Below are positions 7,623 through 18,013 of a stretch of 64,000 nt of DNA, piece after piece; position 1 is the first letter of the stretch, and every line of letters starts with the position of its first letter. The stretch comes from Chthoniobacteraceae bacterium. GTDB lineage: Bacteria > Verrucomicrobiota > Verrucomicrobiia > Chthoniobacterales > Chthoniobacteraceae. The notes under the pieces were generated by a model, which had not been told where the DNA came from, searched no databases, and was given only the letters and a program-made list of their open reading frames with translations. Location: positions 62,001 through 126,000 of the forward strand of contig JAQGOL010000033.1 of the NCBI GenBank assembly GCA_028293625.1, read 5' to 3'. The translations under genes and the position numbers were made by a program.

Positions 7623-10600
7623 CTTGAATCGACGCGCAGCCGGACAAAGAGGCGCGGCTGCGCGGCTGCCGGGGCGAGCAGGCGATGGGTCTCATTGAGC
7701 AGGCCCCCGGTCTGAACCCGCGTTAAGAGCTCAGTCGGGGCCGTGGTCCAGGTGATGAAATCGGTCGATGATTCAATCACGCAAGCAACGTCATCGGCCG
7801 TGGCGCGGCGGCTGAAGCTCAGGCGGCGATCCGCGCCGGTGGAGACGACTGTCAATGCGCCCGGACCGGATGCGGTGTCGGAGCTGCCAAGGGCGTATTC
7901 GAGAAATGCGTTCAGGCCATCGTTATCGGCATCGATGCCGGGGAGTCCGGCAAACACCGTGGAATCGCCCGCGCCGGGATTGCCGCCCAGCGCCAGGCTG
8001 GCGCGCCAATTGGAAGGGGAACTACGATCGAGGGAGAGCTGTGGCGCGATTGGAATGAGGCTGTAACCGCCGCCGTCGGCGCCGGTCGGCCATGGGGCGG
8101 CATGATCAAAGTTGAACGCTTGAATGGGCGCCCCCGTGGCATCGACAAGGGTGATCAGTTCGCCGTTATTGCTAAGCGCATCAGCCGGTCCGTATGCCCC
8201 GGCGATCCGCGGCGCCGTGCCGTATCGGGCCTGAAAGGCGGCGATATTGCGCACCAATAGAATGCGTTCGCCGGCCGCGAGCACCGTGTCCGCGGGGAAC
8301 GTGAAATCGATTCCATCGATAAAAGCGCAGCCGCCGATGTTGAGGTTGTCGGAGGCTAGGTTGCGCAACTCGATAAACTCAAAGTCGTCCCTGTCCGTGC
8401 TGACATTGAGCTCGGCGCCAACCGGGCCGGCCGGTTTGTAATGCAACTCGGTGATGCGTAAAAAATCGCGCGCGATCGGCGAAGGGAGTGTGCTCGTGAT
8501 CGTGATGCTTTTCGCCCCAACGAGCTGGCCTTGAAAATCGTAAGCCTGGAGCGTGATCGGGTTCTCTCCAAAATTCAGCGCCACGGTGAGACGCCAGGTC
8601 GATTGGGTGGTCCAGGTGGCGGGAACAACCGCTCCGGTATCGGCGCGGCGGAACTCGCGGATATTGATCCAGCCGGTGCCATCGAGGGCGATGGTGGAAT
8701 TGGCCACCGAAAATGGCGCGCCGTTGTTGGTGGTGATGGCGAAGGCGGTTTGCGCCGGCAACTGCGAGAGCACCGAATTGCGCCTGGCCTCGATGTAGCC
8801 GGACTGTGCGCTCATATTCTGGCCCACCACCGAGCCGTAATGGGTCATCCACGGCGTCATGTAAGCGCTTGAGAAGGTGGTCTGGCAGAGGTCATACAAA
8901 TGCCCGTAGTAAAGCCGCTTGTTGGCCGGGATCTCGATGACACGCCGCAGATTTTTGGTCGCCAAAATGGCGGAGGAACCCGCGGTGGCGTTGAATACAA
9001 AGTCCATGTCCCAGGGCAACGCACTGACGTTTTGGCCATCGCTTGGAACGTGCACCCGGAAGTTGTGCGAAAAGCCGCCGTTCATATAGCAGTCGGCGAT
9101 GCCGCAAAGTGAATAGAGCGCGGCGCAACGCATCCATTCATCGACATCCATCCGTGCGCCGATCTGCTGGGCGAGCTGCGCATCGGGCAATGCCATGGTC
9201 TGGCAAAATGCAATCAGCCCGGTGAAATCGTCGTTTCGCCGGCCGGCACGCGGCTCAAGCGGTGCCCGGTATTGTTCTTTATCGGCGCCGAGACTGGTAA
9301 AATCGGTGTCGAACTGCGTGGCGAGCGGCACCGGGTTTTTGAAGCTTTCCACATTCCCGTTGGTGGTTGTGGCCGGCTCATAGGTGCCGTCGAGACTGTA
9401 GACGGAGCCGTCTCCATCAAACTGCGAATCAACGAAGGTCTGTTCGTATCCGGCCATCTGCAAAATCGCGGTGCCCGTGTGGACAGCAGCCGGGGCGACA
9501 AAATAACAAAGGTCATCGTAGCTGCACGGCACACCGGCACGATGGAACATGTGTTTGACGTAGATCTCGTCCTGGCCGCGCACGACCGGTCCCCGACCTG
9601 AGCGATCGATATTGACGCTGTCATGCACGCCGCGGAAAAGGTGGTCGGCCGGAAAACCGACGTCGTAGCCGGTGTATTGTTCGCCATCGCGAATCCGTCC
9701 CGCTGCCGTCCCCTGCAACCGGATGCCGGCGTCGTAAAAGATCTCGCTGCGCCGATAAATGGCGGTGCCGGGAATGCGCGCATCGCTGACCCGATTGAGC
9801 GGGGCGAGGAGTGCCGCGCTATCGGCCGGAAGCATAATGACGCGCAGTTCGTGGGCGGCGAGCGTGCTCCCCTGGCCATCGTTGACGATAAAAAGGGCGC
9901 GCGAATTGGGACCGGCCGCCGGCAATTGCGAAGAGGCGCCCGCTCCATCCAATGCCTCAACGTAAAACTGCACGATGGCTCCCGCGCTTTGGCCCGGGAC
10001 GCTGGCTGTGTAAAGGCCGCTGGATTGTAGTGTCATCGGCGCCGTGGCAAAGGTCGTGCCGCCATTGACCGCGTAACGCAGGGTAACAGTGGCTACATTG
10101 TCCGGATCGGCGGCCCGCACACTGACTGTCACGGCCTCGCCCGCGGCCGGCAGGACCGGTGCGTGTGCCAGGCCGCTCATTGTCGGACCGAGATTGGAAA
10201 CAAATCGCGAGTTCTGCGTGCCGGGAGTGCCGATCCGCGTGGGAAGCGCGAGCTCGGTTGTCCTGGCAAGCCGCGAGTAATAGGCGCGCGTGTTGAGCTG
10301 GTTGCTGCCCGAGATCCAGCGGGCACGGAAAGTGACTTCGTAAACCTGGCCGTCGACCAGAGCAATGTTGTTCAGGAACGTGCTTTCGATGTGGTTGTGG
10401 TTATAGCCGAACTGACCCGTTGCCCGCACATGCAGCACGTGGTTGGAATTGTCGGCCGGATCGGTCTCAATCGCGCTCGTCCCGTGGTTGCCCACCATCC
10501 GCCATTTATTGGTGAGCGACTCGAAGTTGCCGCCCTGGATCAGCTCCTGCCGCAGGCCTGCCGGGTCGCGCACGACACTCACGTCATCGATCAGGCATTC

Positions 10601-13165
10601 GCCGTTGCTGAGCATCCCGATCCGGAACTCGTTCCAGAGGGTCTGGCCATACGTTTGCCCCGATGTCATCCGGTAAGTCACGGTCTGCCAGCCGGGAGCG
10701 GTTGCACTCCCCGCGCCCCATGCGGCGCCATTGGCATTGTCGGCACGCGGATCGCGCAGCTCAAGCGACGCGCCATTTCCATCGGCCAACGAGGGCCAGG
10801 CGCCCCCATTTGAATAAAGCACTTCATTAGCCGGATTGCCGCGCGCGTCTTTCAGCACAATGCGCTCGCCTTTGTTGGAAAAGGAGCCGCTGAAGTTGCC
10901 GATGATTTTCGCGGCCACTTCCGGCCATTTGCCTGCCAGAGCCGTGGCATCGCGCGCGATCACGAGAAAGTCGCCGGCTCCAATCTGCGTATTAAGAGGA
11001 ATGGTGAATTCGATGGCGGTATCGAGCTGCCAGCCGCCGACATTGATCGGCGCCGCGGTGCGGTTGTGCAGCTCAATCCATTCCTCGGGATTCGACGTCA
11101 CGGGGAGTGCGCCGGAGCTCGAGTTTGGCGGAAAATGATACATGACCTCGTTGATCACGATGCCGGTCTCGAAGGTGAAGGCATTCTCCGCGCCGAAGCT
11201 TGCCGCCGTGGGAGAAAGAAACTCCGGGCCGCTGCGGGCGCGCACCGTTGTGCGGACAACGGCCGCGTCAAAAAGAAGGGTGCGCGATGGATTATAAAGA
11301 AAAATGCGATCGCCTGACAACGGCCGGAATCCGAGTTGCGTCTGGTCAAGCACGAGCAATCCGCCGGGCGCGAGTGGTTGGGAGGGAAGGACGTAACCGG
11401 TGGGCGCGTTGGAGGAGGCGATCACGAGGCCGCCCGGATCGACGGTGCCCGTGCCGTTGTTGCGCAGTTCAATTCTCCAGACGGCATCGGTACTGCCGGC
11501 GATTTCATTGATGCCAATTTGCGCGACCCCGTTTGTGGAGAGGATCTCGCGGGAGACCAGCTGCGCGCCAAAAACGGCATCCCGTTCCGGGGCCGGCAGC
11601 GCGTTCGCATAAAGCTCGAGTTCATCCACGCACGAGCCGTCACCAATGCCGTTGCCTGGACAAATTAGCCGGATACCGGTGGCGCTGACCGGTGTGAAGT
11701 TGAAGCGATGCCGGAGGGAAGGCGCTGAGAAAAGCGGGCCGGTTTGAGCGCCGTAATTGATGCTCCCGACTGTCGTCCAGGCCGAATCCGGGGTTGATGC
11801 GGAAGGGTTTGGAGTGGTGGTGTATTGGACCGTGTAAGTGCCAAGGGTGCGATCGGCATAACCGCCTGAGTTGTCGCGGCCCCAGGCGATGCTCTGCACG
11901 GTTTTCGGCGTGGCGCCAAGATTGATGGCGCAATACGAGTTGAAGGAATTGCCAATCCACGAGTTGGAATTGCCGTAAACCCCGTCGTTGATGTGCGGAA
12001 TATTATGGATGGTCGGGTAACCGGCGAGGACATCTTTTGCGAACGCCACCGCTCCGGCGCCGCGTGCAAGATTGTTGGCGGTCTCCAGTGTTCCAGCCTG
12101 CTCAACCACAGCGAGCGGACCGCCACCTCCGGTTTCAGGCGCCTGATGCAATTCGACCGAAAGCACGTTGGTGCCGGCAACCAGGCGATTGCCTGGCAGG
12201 GTTAATGGGGATGAGACGACGGCATTGTCGATAGCGTTCACCGCGCGCGTGGTTCCGCTGACGGCGCCGGCCGCCATATTGATGCGCGCCACTTCAAAGC
12301 CGTTCAGGAAAACGATCGCGCCGTCGTCGAGCAATGTGGTGAGCTGCACCGCGGTTTGCGCCGGATCGCCCGAAAAATTAAACGAGCGCTGAAAGTAATG
12401 CGTGATCACGCCGGCGCCGGGGTCATTCAACACCGTCCCGACCGGCAACGGCGGCGGGGTGGTTTTAAAGGCAAACAGACCCGGCCCGGATTGCCAGCCG
12501 TCCGTATCGGCTGCATACACGGTTTGCGCCCAGTTGGCGGGACGGCCCGTGCCCGATTGATTAAAAGTCCACGCATCGCCGAATGCGGCCAGGGTCACCG
12601 CAGGGCCGAGCGCCTGTCCGTTCGGAAAATTTTCCGCGCCGGGAGTCCCTTTGATCTGCGGGCTGTAAGTCCAGTTTTCCGCCCGGGCGCTGGAGAGGCC
12701 CGGTGCGCGTTTCACCAGGGAGACACCGCCGGCATCGGCGGCAACGGGGAATTGCCCGGAATCCTGGTAACTGAAGACGTCCATCTCACGCCCGATCCGG
12801 TTGCGGAGAGTGACAGAGTCGCCGCTATTGGCGAGGGCACCGCTCCATGGGCCCAGCACGCCGGTGATGCCGGCGCTGTTTTGCAATGCGGCCGGGTTCG
12901 ATGCGATCACCAGGAAGCCACCCGCCGGGATTGTGGTTCCGGCTGGAAATGTGAATCCGATGCCGCCGGTGATCTGCCATCCGGAGAGATCCATGTTCAC
13001 CGCCATCTCGTTGTGAAGCTCGATCCATTCGGCATCCGCCGCGCCGGGCGGATGATACATCACCTCGTTGAAAACGGTGGTCGCATCAATCGCGCGGGCC
13101 ATGGAGCCGCCGGCCGCGATGACTGCCAGAAGCGGCGCTAACGCGCGAAAAAATGCAGGGCGCAT
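7619..13165 (-). CDS. Exported lamin-tail / discoidin-like / CotH-type surface protein
   Basis: Protein of 1848 residues with a signal peptide (1-25, ending MARAIDA). Four lamin-tail-like domains are visible: about 30-175 (VFNEVMYHPPGAADAEWIEL), 540-655, 660-820 (IVINEVMYHFPPN) and 1525-1690 (RITELHYKP). Between them lie jelly-roll segments (about 190-345 and 830-960), a discoidin-like module (about 365-525, with PHINDGVYGNSNSWIG) and a CotH-kinase-like region (about 1090-1420, with LPWDMDF). A thrombospondin-type calcium loop (DADNDGLNAFLEYALG) is near the C-terminus. CotH-like proteins phosphorylate or bind partner proteins; here an extracellular structural or adhesive role is inferred. It lies 6 bases behind the PEP-CTERM gene, so the two are probably cotranscribed. 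No PEP-CTERM signal is present on this one. Confidence 0.85.
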   Translation of the reverse strand: MRPAFFRALAPLLAVIAAGGSMARAIDATTVFNEVMYHPPGAADAEWIELHNEMAVNMDLSGWQITGGIGFTFPAGTTIPAGGFLVIASNPAALQNSAGITGVLGPWSGALANSGDSVTLRNRIGREMDVFSYQDSGQFPVAADAGGVSLVKRAPGLSSARAENWTYSPQIKGTPGAENFPNGQALGPAVTLAAFGDAWTFNQSGTGRPANWAQTVYAADTDGWQSGPGLFAFKTTPPPLPVGTVLNDPGAGVITHYFQRSFNFSGDPAQTAVQLTTLLDDGAIVFLNGFEVARINMAAGAVSGTTRAVNAIDNAVVSSPLTLPGNRLVAGTNVLSVELHQAPETGGGGPLAVVEQAGTLETANNLARGAGAVAFAKDVLAGYPTIHNIPHINDGVYGNSNSWIGNSFNSYCAINLGATPKTVQSIAWGRDNSGGYADRTLGTYTVQYTTTPNPSASTPDSAWTTVGSINYGAQTGPLFSAPSLRHRFNFTPVSATGIRLICPGNGIGDGSCVDELELYANALPAPERDAVFGAQLVSREILSTNGVAQIGINEIAGSTDAVWRIELRNNGTGTVDPGGLVIASSNAPTGYVLPSQPLAPGGLLVLDQTQLGFRPLSGDRIFLYNPSRTLLFDAAVVRTTVRARSGPEFLSPTAASFGAENAFTFETGIVINEVMYHFPPNSSSGALPVTSNPEEWIELHNRTAAPINVGGWQLDTAIEFTIPLNTQIGAGDFLVIARDATALAGKWPEVAAKIIGNFSGSFSNKGERIVLKDARGNPANEVLYSNGGAWPSLADGNGASLELRDPRADNANGAAWGAGSATAPGWQTVTYRMTSGQTYGQTLWNEFRIGMLSNGECLIDDVSVVRDPAGLRQELIQGGNFESLTNKWRMVGNHGTSAIETDPADNSNHVLHVRATGQFGYNHNHIESTFLNNIALVDGQVYEVTFRARWISGSNQLNTRAYYSRLARTTELALPTRIGTPGTQNSRFVSNLGPTMSGLAHAPVLPAAGEAVTVSVRAADPDNVATVTLRYAVNGGTTFATAPMTLQSSGLYTASVPGQSAGAIVQFYVEALDGAGASSQLPAAGPNSRALFIVNDGQGSTLAAHELRVIMLPADSAALLAPLNRVSDARIPGTAIYRRSEIFYDAGIRLQGTAAGRIRDGEQYTGYDVGFPADHLFRGVHDSVNIDRSGRGPVVRGQDEIYVKHMFHRAGVPCSYDDLCYFVAPAAVHTGTAILQMAGYEQTFVDSQFDGDGSVYSLDGTYEPATTTNGNVESFKNPVPLATQFDTDFTSLGADKEQYRAPLEPRAGRRNDDFTGLIAFCQTMALPDAQLAQQIGARMDVDEWMRCAALYSLCGIADCYMNGGFSHNFRVHVPSDGQNVSALPWDMDFVFNATAGSSAILATKNLRRVIEIPANKRLYYGHLYDLCQTTFSSAYMTPWMTHYGSVVGQNMSAQSGYIEARRNSVLSQLPAQTAFAITTNNGAPFSVANSTIALDGTGWINIREFRRADTGAVVPATWTTQSTWRLTVALNFGENPITLQAYDFQGQLVGAKSITITSTLPSPIARDFLRITELHYKPAGPVGAELNVSTDRDDFEFIELRNLASDNLNIGGCAFIDGIDFTFPADTVLAAGERILLVRNIAAFQARYGTAPRIAGAYGPADALSNNGELITLVDATGAPIQAFNFDHAAPWPTGADGGGYSLIPIAPQLSLDRSSPSNWRASLALGGNPGAGDSTVFAGLPGIDADNDGLNAFLEYALGSSDTASGPGALTVVSTGADRRLSFSRRATADDVACVIESSTDFITWTTAPTELLTRVQTGGLLNETHRLLAPAAAQPRLFVRLRVDSR

Positions 13166-13171
13166 TGCGGC

Positions 13172-14365
13172 CTATTTTTTTGAACGCCGCCGAATGGCAA
13201 GGGCCGCCGCGCCCGTTAGCATCAGCAATGCGCTGCCCGGTTCCGGAACGGAGGAATAAACTTCCAGCTCGTCGATGGCGGCGGCATTGGGGGCGCCGTC
13301 GGGAGCGCCCGCCCCAATGATTCGCAACGCGGTCGCACCGGCCACGGGAGCAAATGAATACTCGTGGCGCAGGGCGCGATCGGGATCAGCCGGATCGAGA
13401 TAAACCGGCCCGATATTGGTCCAGCTGGCGTCGGGTGTGGTATTATCGGCGCCGGCGGCCGTCGTATACTGGACCAGGTAATATCCCGCCGCGCGATCCG
13501 TATAGAACGGCGAGTTGTCACGTCCAAAGGCCACACGATCAATGGTGGTTGGGGCGGAGAATCGGACACCGGCGAATGAATCGAGCGAATTGCCGATCCA
13601 CGAGTTCGCGTTGCCGTAAATCCCGTCATTGATGTGTGGAATGGAATGGGCGTCGTAGCCGGTCAGCACATCCTTGGCAAACGCGACGCCTCCCAACGCG
13701 ATATTGCCGGCGTGCATCGTTCCGCCGACGGTTTGAAGAGTAAACGGAGCCGCCGCAAACGGGGCGACTTCAAACTCGTCAACGTCGGTGCCATCGGCAA
13801 AACTGCTGCCCGGCGCGATAAGCCGGACACCGGTGGCGAGCACGGGAGCAAAATTCCACGCATGCCGCCGGCTCGTGGAGAGGATTCCGGCGTCGCCGCC
13901 CGCGTGGTTGATCGTGCCAATGGTTGTCCAGAGCGCGTCGGAGGTCGCGGCGTTCGGATTCGGCGCAAGCGTATATTGAAGGGTGTAAAGGCCCGCTGTC
14001 CGATCGGAAAATACTCCTGTGTTATCGCGTCCGAATGCGAAGCGTCCAATAGAGACGGGCGTGGGGCCAAGGCTGATCCCAATATAGGAATTGGCTGAAT
14101 CGCCAATCCACGAATTCCCATTCCCATAAATGCCGTCCCGAATATTCGCGATCTTGTGCTGGGGAAGGCCGCCGCCGCCGATCTCATCCCTGCCGAACGC
14201 CGAGGAGCTGGCCAGTGTGGAAAGATTGTTTAGAAAGGGACCACCGTTAAGTTCAGTGATCGTAAACTGTGCGCGTGCCGTGGCGGCACAAAAAAAGGCA
14301 AGGAGGAGGGGAGAAGTCTTCAAGGGATTCGGGGGGTCGATTTCCTGTCGCGAGCCGGCGTCCAT
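13172..14365 (-). CDS. PEP-CTERM surface protein with two discoidin-like modules
   Basis: Protein of 397 residues. The C-terminal tail VPEPGSALLMLTGAAALA followed by IRRRSKK is a textbook PEP-CTERM sorting signal: PEP motif, hydrophobic helix, basic end. It implies processing by an exosortase, which is not in this window. The body holds two copies of one module (about 70-210 and 225-370), each with HINDGIYGN/RDGIYGN, NSWIG and FGRDN motifs. Related modules occur in the neighbouring lamin-tail protein, kinase and PSD1 protein. The ATG at 14365 is the longest start; a TTG at 14323 would give a cleaner signal peptide (KTSPLLLAFFCAATARAQF). It is divergent from the sensor kinase with a palindromic site between them, and leads the lamin-tail gene. 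Confidence 0.85.
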   Translation of the reverse strand: MDAGSRQEIDPPNPLKTSPLLLAFFCAATARAQFTITELNGGPFLNNLSTLASSSAFGRDEIGGGGLPQHKIANIRDGIYGNGNSWIGDSANSYIGISLGPTPVSIGRFAFGRDNTGVFSDRTAGLYTLQYTLAPNPNAATSDALWTTIGTINHAGGDAGILSTSRRHAWNFAPVLATGVRLIAPGSSFADGTDVDEFEVAPFAAAPFTLQTVGGTMHAGNIALGGVAFAKDVLTGYDAHSIPHINDGIYGNANSWIGNSLDSFAGVRFSAPTTIDRVAFGRDNSPFYTDRAAGYYLVQYTTAAGADNTTPDASWTNIGPVYLDPADPDRALRHEYSFAPVAGATALRIIGAGAPDGAPNAAAIDELEVYSSVPEPGSALLMLTGAAALAIRRRSKK

Positions 14366-14412
14366 GCAGAACGCGGTTCTGTTTCAGACAATGAGTTATA
14401 ATGTTTTAAAAG

Positions 14413-14435
14413 GGAATCCCCCAAACGGGGGAGCC
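14413..14435 (-). promoter_or_regulatory. Putative operator palindrome, copy 1
   Basis: On the minus strand this reads GGCTCCCCCGTTTGGGGGAT, containing the palindrome TCCCCC-GTTT-GGGGGA (14417-14432). It lies in the 116-base gap between the divergent PEP-CTERM gene and sensor kinase, 46-47 bases from either annotated start. A close copy in the same orientation relative to its gene precedes the PSD1 gene at 18725. Since it precedes a gene in both cases, a binding site is more likely than a terminator. Binding by the response regulator encoded at 18014 is an inference. Confidence 0.5.
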
Positions 14436-14481
14436 TGCCGAAAACTCGCCAAAGCCGGCCAGATCCGGCACGCTCCAAGGC

Positions 14482-17400
14482 GTGCTTTTCCTCCCCCCAT
14501 TCCGCGCCGTGATTGGCTGCCTGCTGTCGATGGCGGCGGTTGCGCAGGAGCTGTCGCCGACGCGCGAGCCGGTGCATCCGCGGCGCAATGTGGAGGAGTT
14601 CACGCCGGTGGAAGCGAAATGGGTCCGTTTCACCATCCTTAAAACCAATGGGCTGGAGCCGTGCCTGGATGAGCTGGAAATCTACGGCCCCGATGCGCCT
14701 TCAAAGAATCTCGCCCTGGCGGAAACCGGGACCCGCGTTCGCGCCTCGGGAACCTTGCCTGAATACCGCATCCACGCCCTGCCGCACGTCAATGACGGGC
14801 TTTATGGAAACGGGCACAGCTGGATTTCGGACACGCCGCGGACCGGCTGGGTGGAGTTCGAATTGCCCGCCGTCACGCGCATCAGCCGTGTAGTCTGGAG
14901 CCGTGACCGGGAAGGCAAATTCATCGATCGCCTCGCCACTGAATACCGGATCGAGGCGGCACGCGAATCGAGCGGCCTGCCGGAGGACTGGCACCCGCTG
15001 GCTTCCTCGGCTGATCGCGCCCCGTTGGCGGGCATCGCCGATGCGAACCCGGTCTCGCGCGGTTTGCTTGGACGTTTCTCTCCCTCGGCAACCGAGCTGC
15101 CCGGCCGCAGCCGAAGCGCCGGCCGTGAATATGTCCTGGCCACATGGCAGACTGCGGAGGGATTGCCCGCCAACACCGTCACCGCGCTTGCCCAGACCCG
15201 TGACGGCTGGCTTTGGATCGGCACCACCAATGGGCTGGCCCGGTTTGACGGCGTGCGGTTCACCGCTTTTGGGGAAAGCCATGGGCTGCCTGCGCTGAGC
15301 ATCTCATGCCTGCTGGAGGAAAACGACGGCACGTTTTGGGTTGGCACCGCGGGAGGCGGTTTGGCGCGGTGGGAGAACGGCCATTTCAGCACCGTTACCC
15401 TCGGTGAAAATCTCGCCGACAACACGGTGCTGACCATGACCCAGGGACTCGATGGCGCCCTCTGGATCGGGACCGTCAGCGGCCTTTTTGAATATAGGGA
15501 CAGACACTTGATCCGCCATGTCGAAGCCACCGTCTCGCGGCTCGTGGCAACCCCCTCGGGGATCTGGTTCATTTTCGGCGGCCAGCTCGGCCGCTGGAAT
15601 AACGGCTCGCTGATGCAACCCGATCCCGCCCTTGAACCATCCCGATTTTCCTCCCTGGGCGCATTGGCTGGCGGACCCGGCGGCAGCCTTTGGTTTGGCG
15701 GCGCAAACGGTTACGCGGGCCGTCTGGCAGATGGCGCCGTGACCACGTTCGGCGAAGGAAGCGCGTCGCTGGCTTCGAGTTTATGGGAAATCCTGCCGGC
15801 CCGAACCGGCGACGTCTGGCTGGGAACCTCCGCCAGCGGCCTGGCCCGATTGCGCGACGGAAAATTACTCGCGTTGACGACAGAGGATGGACTCCCTTCC
15901 AACAGCGTTCGCGCCGTTTGCGAAGATCGCGAGGGCAACCTCTGGGTTGGAACAGCAGGCGGCGGGCTTACCCGGCTGCGTCCGCGCCAGGTGACGGCAT
16001 TGACCACGGGTGACGGCCTTTCCCACAACGTTATCATGGCCCTCGCCGAGGATGCCCATGGCACGATTTGGATCGGGACAAATGGCGGCGGGCTCAACCG
16101 CTGGCAGGGCGGCCGGCTGGAACCGCATGCGCCGACTTATTTGCTCGAAAATGAAGTGATTTCCTCCCTGGCCGCGACTTGTGACGGGGCGCTTTGGCTC
16201 GGGACCTGGGGCAGCGGATTGTTCCGGGTCGCTTCGGGAAAAGTCGTGCGTTTCCAATCCTCCGACGGGTTGCCCGGGCGCGATGTCTCCGCGCTTTGCG
16301 AAGATCCCGCGGATGGCCTTTGGGTTGGCACACTCGATGGGGGTCCCGCCTATTTTTCAAACGACGAGATCACTTATCCCGCGGGCATCGCACCGCTTGC
16401 CGGCCAGCCGATTACCGCGATTGTGACCGATCACGCCGGGCGCGTCTGGTTCGGGACAGCCGGGCAGGGGGTGGCTTGCCTGGAAAACGGCAGGCTGATG
16501 CGCTGGAAACGGGCGGATGGTCTTGCCAGCGATTTTGTCCGCACGCTGCGCGAGGATTCCACGGGCACACTTTGGGCCGGCACAAGCGGCGGCCTGACCC
16601 GTTGGGTTCAAGGAAAGCCCGAGAGTTTTACCGTGCGCCACGGCCTGCCCGATGCCGTTGTTTCGCAAATCATGGATGACGGCCACGGGCATCTTTGGGT
16701 GGGGACCAATCGAGGTATCCTGCGCATCCCGCTGCATTCATTCGATAACGCCGGGCAACCGCTTGAAGTGCTTACTCTCGGCGCCCGCGATGGGTTGCCC
16801 AGTTTGGAATGCACCGGCGGTTTCCATCCATCGGGATTGCGCACTCGCGATGGCCGGCTCTGCTTCGGCACGGTAGGCGGGCTGGCTCTGCTCGATCCGG
16901 TTTTATTCAATGCCGCATCCACGCCGCCGCCGGTTCTGATTGAAGAAATAGGGATCGGTTCAGCCGCGCCATCTCTGGTTGGGCCGGCTCCGGTGATTGT
17001 GCCGGCCAATACCGGGCGCGTTGATTTCCGGTTTACCGCCCTCAGTTTCACGGCGCCTGAACGGACCCGGTTTCGCTATATGTTGCACGGATTGGAGCCG
17101 GCCTGGATCGACGCGGGCTCGCAACGCACCGCCAGTTACACCCATCTGCCTCCGGGCCACTACCACTTCCGCGTTCTTGCCAGCCTGGACGGCGGCACCT
17201 GGAGCGATGCCGGCGCCGTGGTCGCGCTGCAGGTCCTTGCGCCCTGGTGGCAAAAGCCGTGGCCGGAGGCAATCGGCGCGCTGGCAGGCGTGATCGGTGT
17301 GGCGGGAGTGGCCCGGTTTTTGACGCGGCGCCGGTTGCAGCGCCGTCTTCTGCTTGTTGAACAACAATTTGCCCTTGAACGCGAACGTTCGCGGATTGCT

Positions 17401-17979
17401 CGCGACATTCACGATGATCTCGGCGCGAACCTGACCCAGATCTCCATGCTCAGCGCGCTCGGTTGTGAACAGCGCGATAAACCGGCGCTCGTCGAGGAGC
17501 ATTTCAACGCCATCGCCGCCACCGCCGGGGACCTCGTGCAGGCGATGGATGCCATTGTTTGGGCCGTCAATCCGCGGCATAACACCCTTGAAAGTCTGGC
17601 CCGTTACATTACCCGGTTCGCGGAGGATTTTTTCACCCACACCCCGGTCCGGCTCCGGCTGGATGTCCCGATGCAGCTTCCCGAGGCGGCGCTCCGTTCT
17701 GAAGTGCGGCACAACCTTTTTCTTGCGGCAAAAGAAGCGCTTAATAACGCGCTTCGTCACGCCGCGCCGACCGAGGTCCGCCTTCGTCTTGCAGTCGAGG
17801 GCGGCCAGCTCATCCTTCATGTGGAGGATAATGGACGCGGTTTTCTTCCCGGTACCGAGGATTCCGATGGAAATGGATTGGGCAACCTGCGGCGGCGCCT
17901 GGCGGAATGCGCCGGGACTTGCGAAATTGTGAGCGCGCCCGGACAAGGAACGCGCATTCTCTTCTCCATCCCGCTCTAA
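14482..17979 (+). CDS. Giant sensor histidine kinase: discoidin-like, regulator propeller, Y_Y_Y, HisKA_3
   Basis: Protein of 1165 residues. A GTG start and signal-like helix (residues 9-22) lead to a discoidin-like module (46-184) with LEPCLDELEIYG, PHVNDGLYGN and WSRDREGKFIDR. Residues about 215-840 form two beta-propellers of repeated 'two-component regulator propeller' units (WLWIGTTNGLARFDG, WVGTAGGGLARW and similar). A Y_Y_Y domain follows (about 845-920), then one transmembrane helix (about 928-948). The cytoplasmic end has HisKA_3 (RSRIARDIHDDLGANL, His977) and an intact HATPase_c (EALNNALRHA, DNGRGF, GLGNLRRR). Such kinases sense polysaccharides or related ligands in the periplasm. 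Its response regulator lies 34 bases downstream. The extra N-terminal module closely resembles an insertion in the PSD1 protein at 18780. Confidence 0.92.
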   Translation: MLFLPPFRAVIGCLLSMAAVAQELSPTREPVHPRRNVEEFTPVEAKWVRFTILKTNGLEPCLDELEIYGPDAPSKNLALAETGTRVRASGTLPEYRIHALPHVNDGLYGNGHSWISDTPRTGWVEFELPAVTRISRVVWSRDREGKFIDRLATEYRIEAARESSGLPEDWHPLASSADRAPLAGIADANPVSRGLLGRFSPSATELPGRSRSAGREYVLATWQTAEGLPANTVTALAQTRDGWLWIGTTNGLARFDGVRFTAFGESHGLPALSISCLLEENDGTFWVGTAGGGLARWENGHFSTVTLGENLADNTVLTMTQGLDGALWIGTVSGLFEYRDRHLIRHVEATVSRLVATPSGIWFIFGGQLGRWNNGSLMQPDPALEPSRFSSLGALAGGPGGSLWFGGANGYAGRLADGAVTTFGEGSASLASSLWEILPARTGDVWLGTSASGLARLRDGKLLALTTEDGLPSNSVRAVCEDREGNLWVGTAGGGLTRLRPRQVTALTTGDGLSHNVIMALAEDAHGTIWIGTNGGGLNRWQGGRLEPHAPTYLLENEVISSLAATCDGALWLGTWGSGLFRVASGKVVRFQSSDGLPGRDVSALCEDPADGLWVGTLDGGPAYFSNDEITYPAGIAPLAGQPITAIVTDHAGRVWFGTAGQGVACLENGRLMRWKRADGLASDFVRTLREDSTGTLWAGTSGGLTRWVQGKPESFTVRHGLPDAVVSQIMDDGHGHLWVGTNRGILRIPLHSFDNAGQPLEVLTLGARDGLPSLECTGGFHPSGLRTRDGRLCFGTVGGLALLDPVLFNAASTPPPVLIEEIGIGSAAPSLVGPAPVIVPANTGRVDFRFTALSFTAPERTRFRYMLHGLEPAWIDAGSQRTASYTHLPPGHYHFRVLASLDGGTWSDAGAVVALQVLAPWWQKPWPEAIGALAGVIGVAGVARFLTRRRLQRRLLLVEQQFALERERSRIARDIHDDLGANLTQISMLSALGCEQRDKPALVEEHFNAIAATAGDLVQAMDAIVWAVNPRHNTLESLARYITRFAEDFFTHTPVRLRLDVPMQLPEAALRSEVRHNLFLAAKEALNNALRHAAPTEVRLRLAVEGGQLILHVEDNGRGFLPGTEDSDGNGLGNLRRRLAECAGTCEIVSAPGQGTRILFSIPL

Positions 17980-18013
17980 GGATGCCAAAGCAGGAAGCTT
18001 CACCCTGATCTTT

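Noticed and set aside
7619-14365. The lamin-tail and PEP-CTERM genes as one interrupted gene
   Set aside because: Each has its own signal peptide and natural C-terminus; the 6-base gap is normal for an operon.
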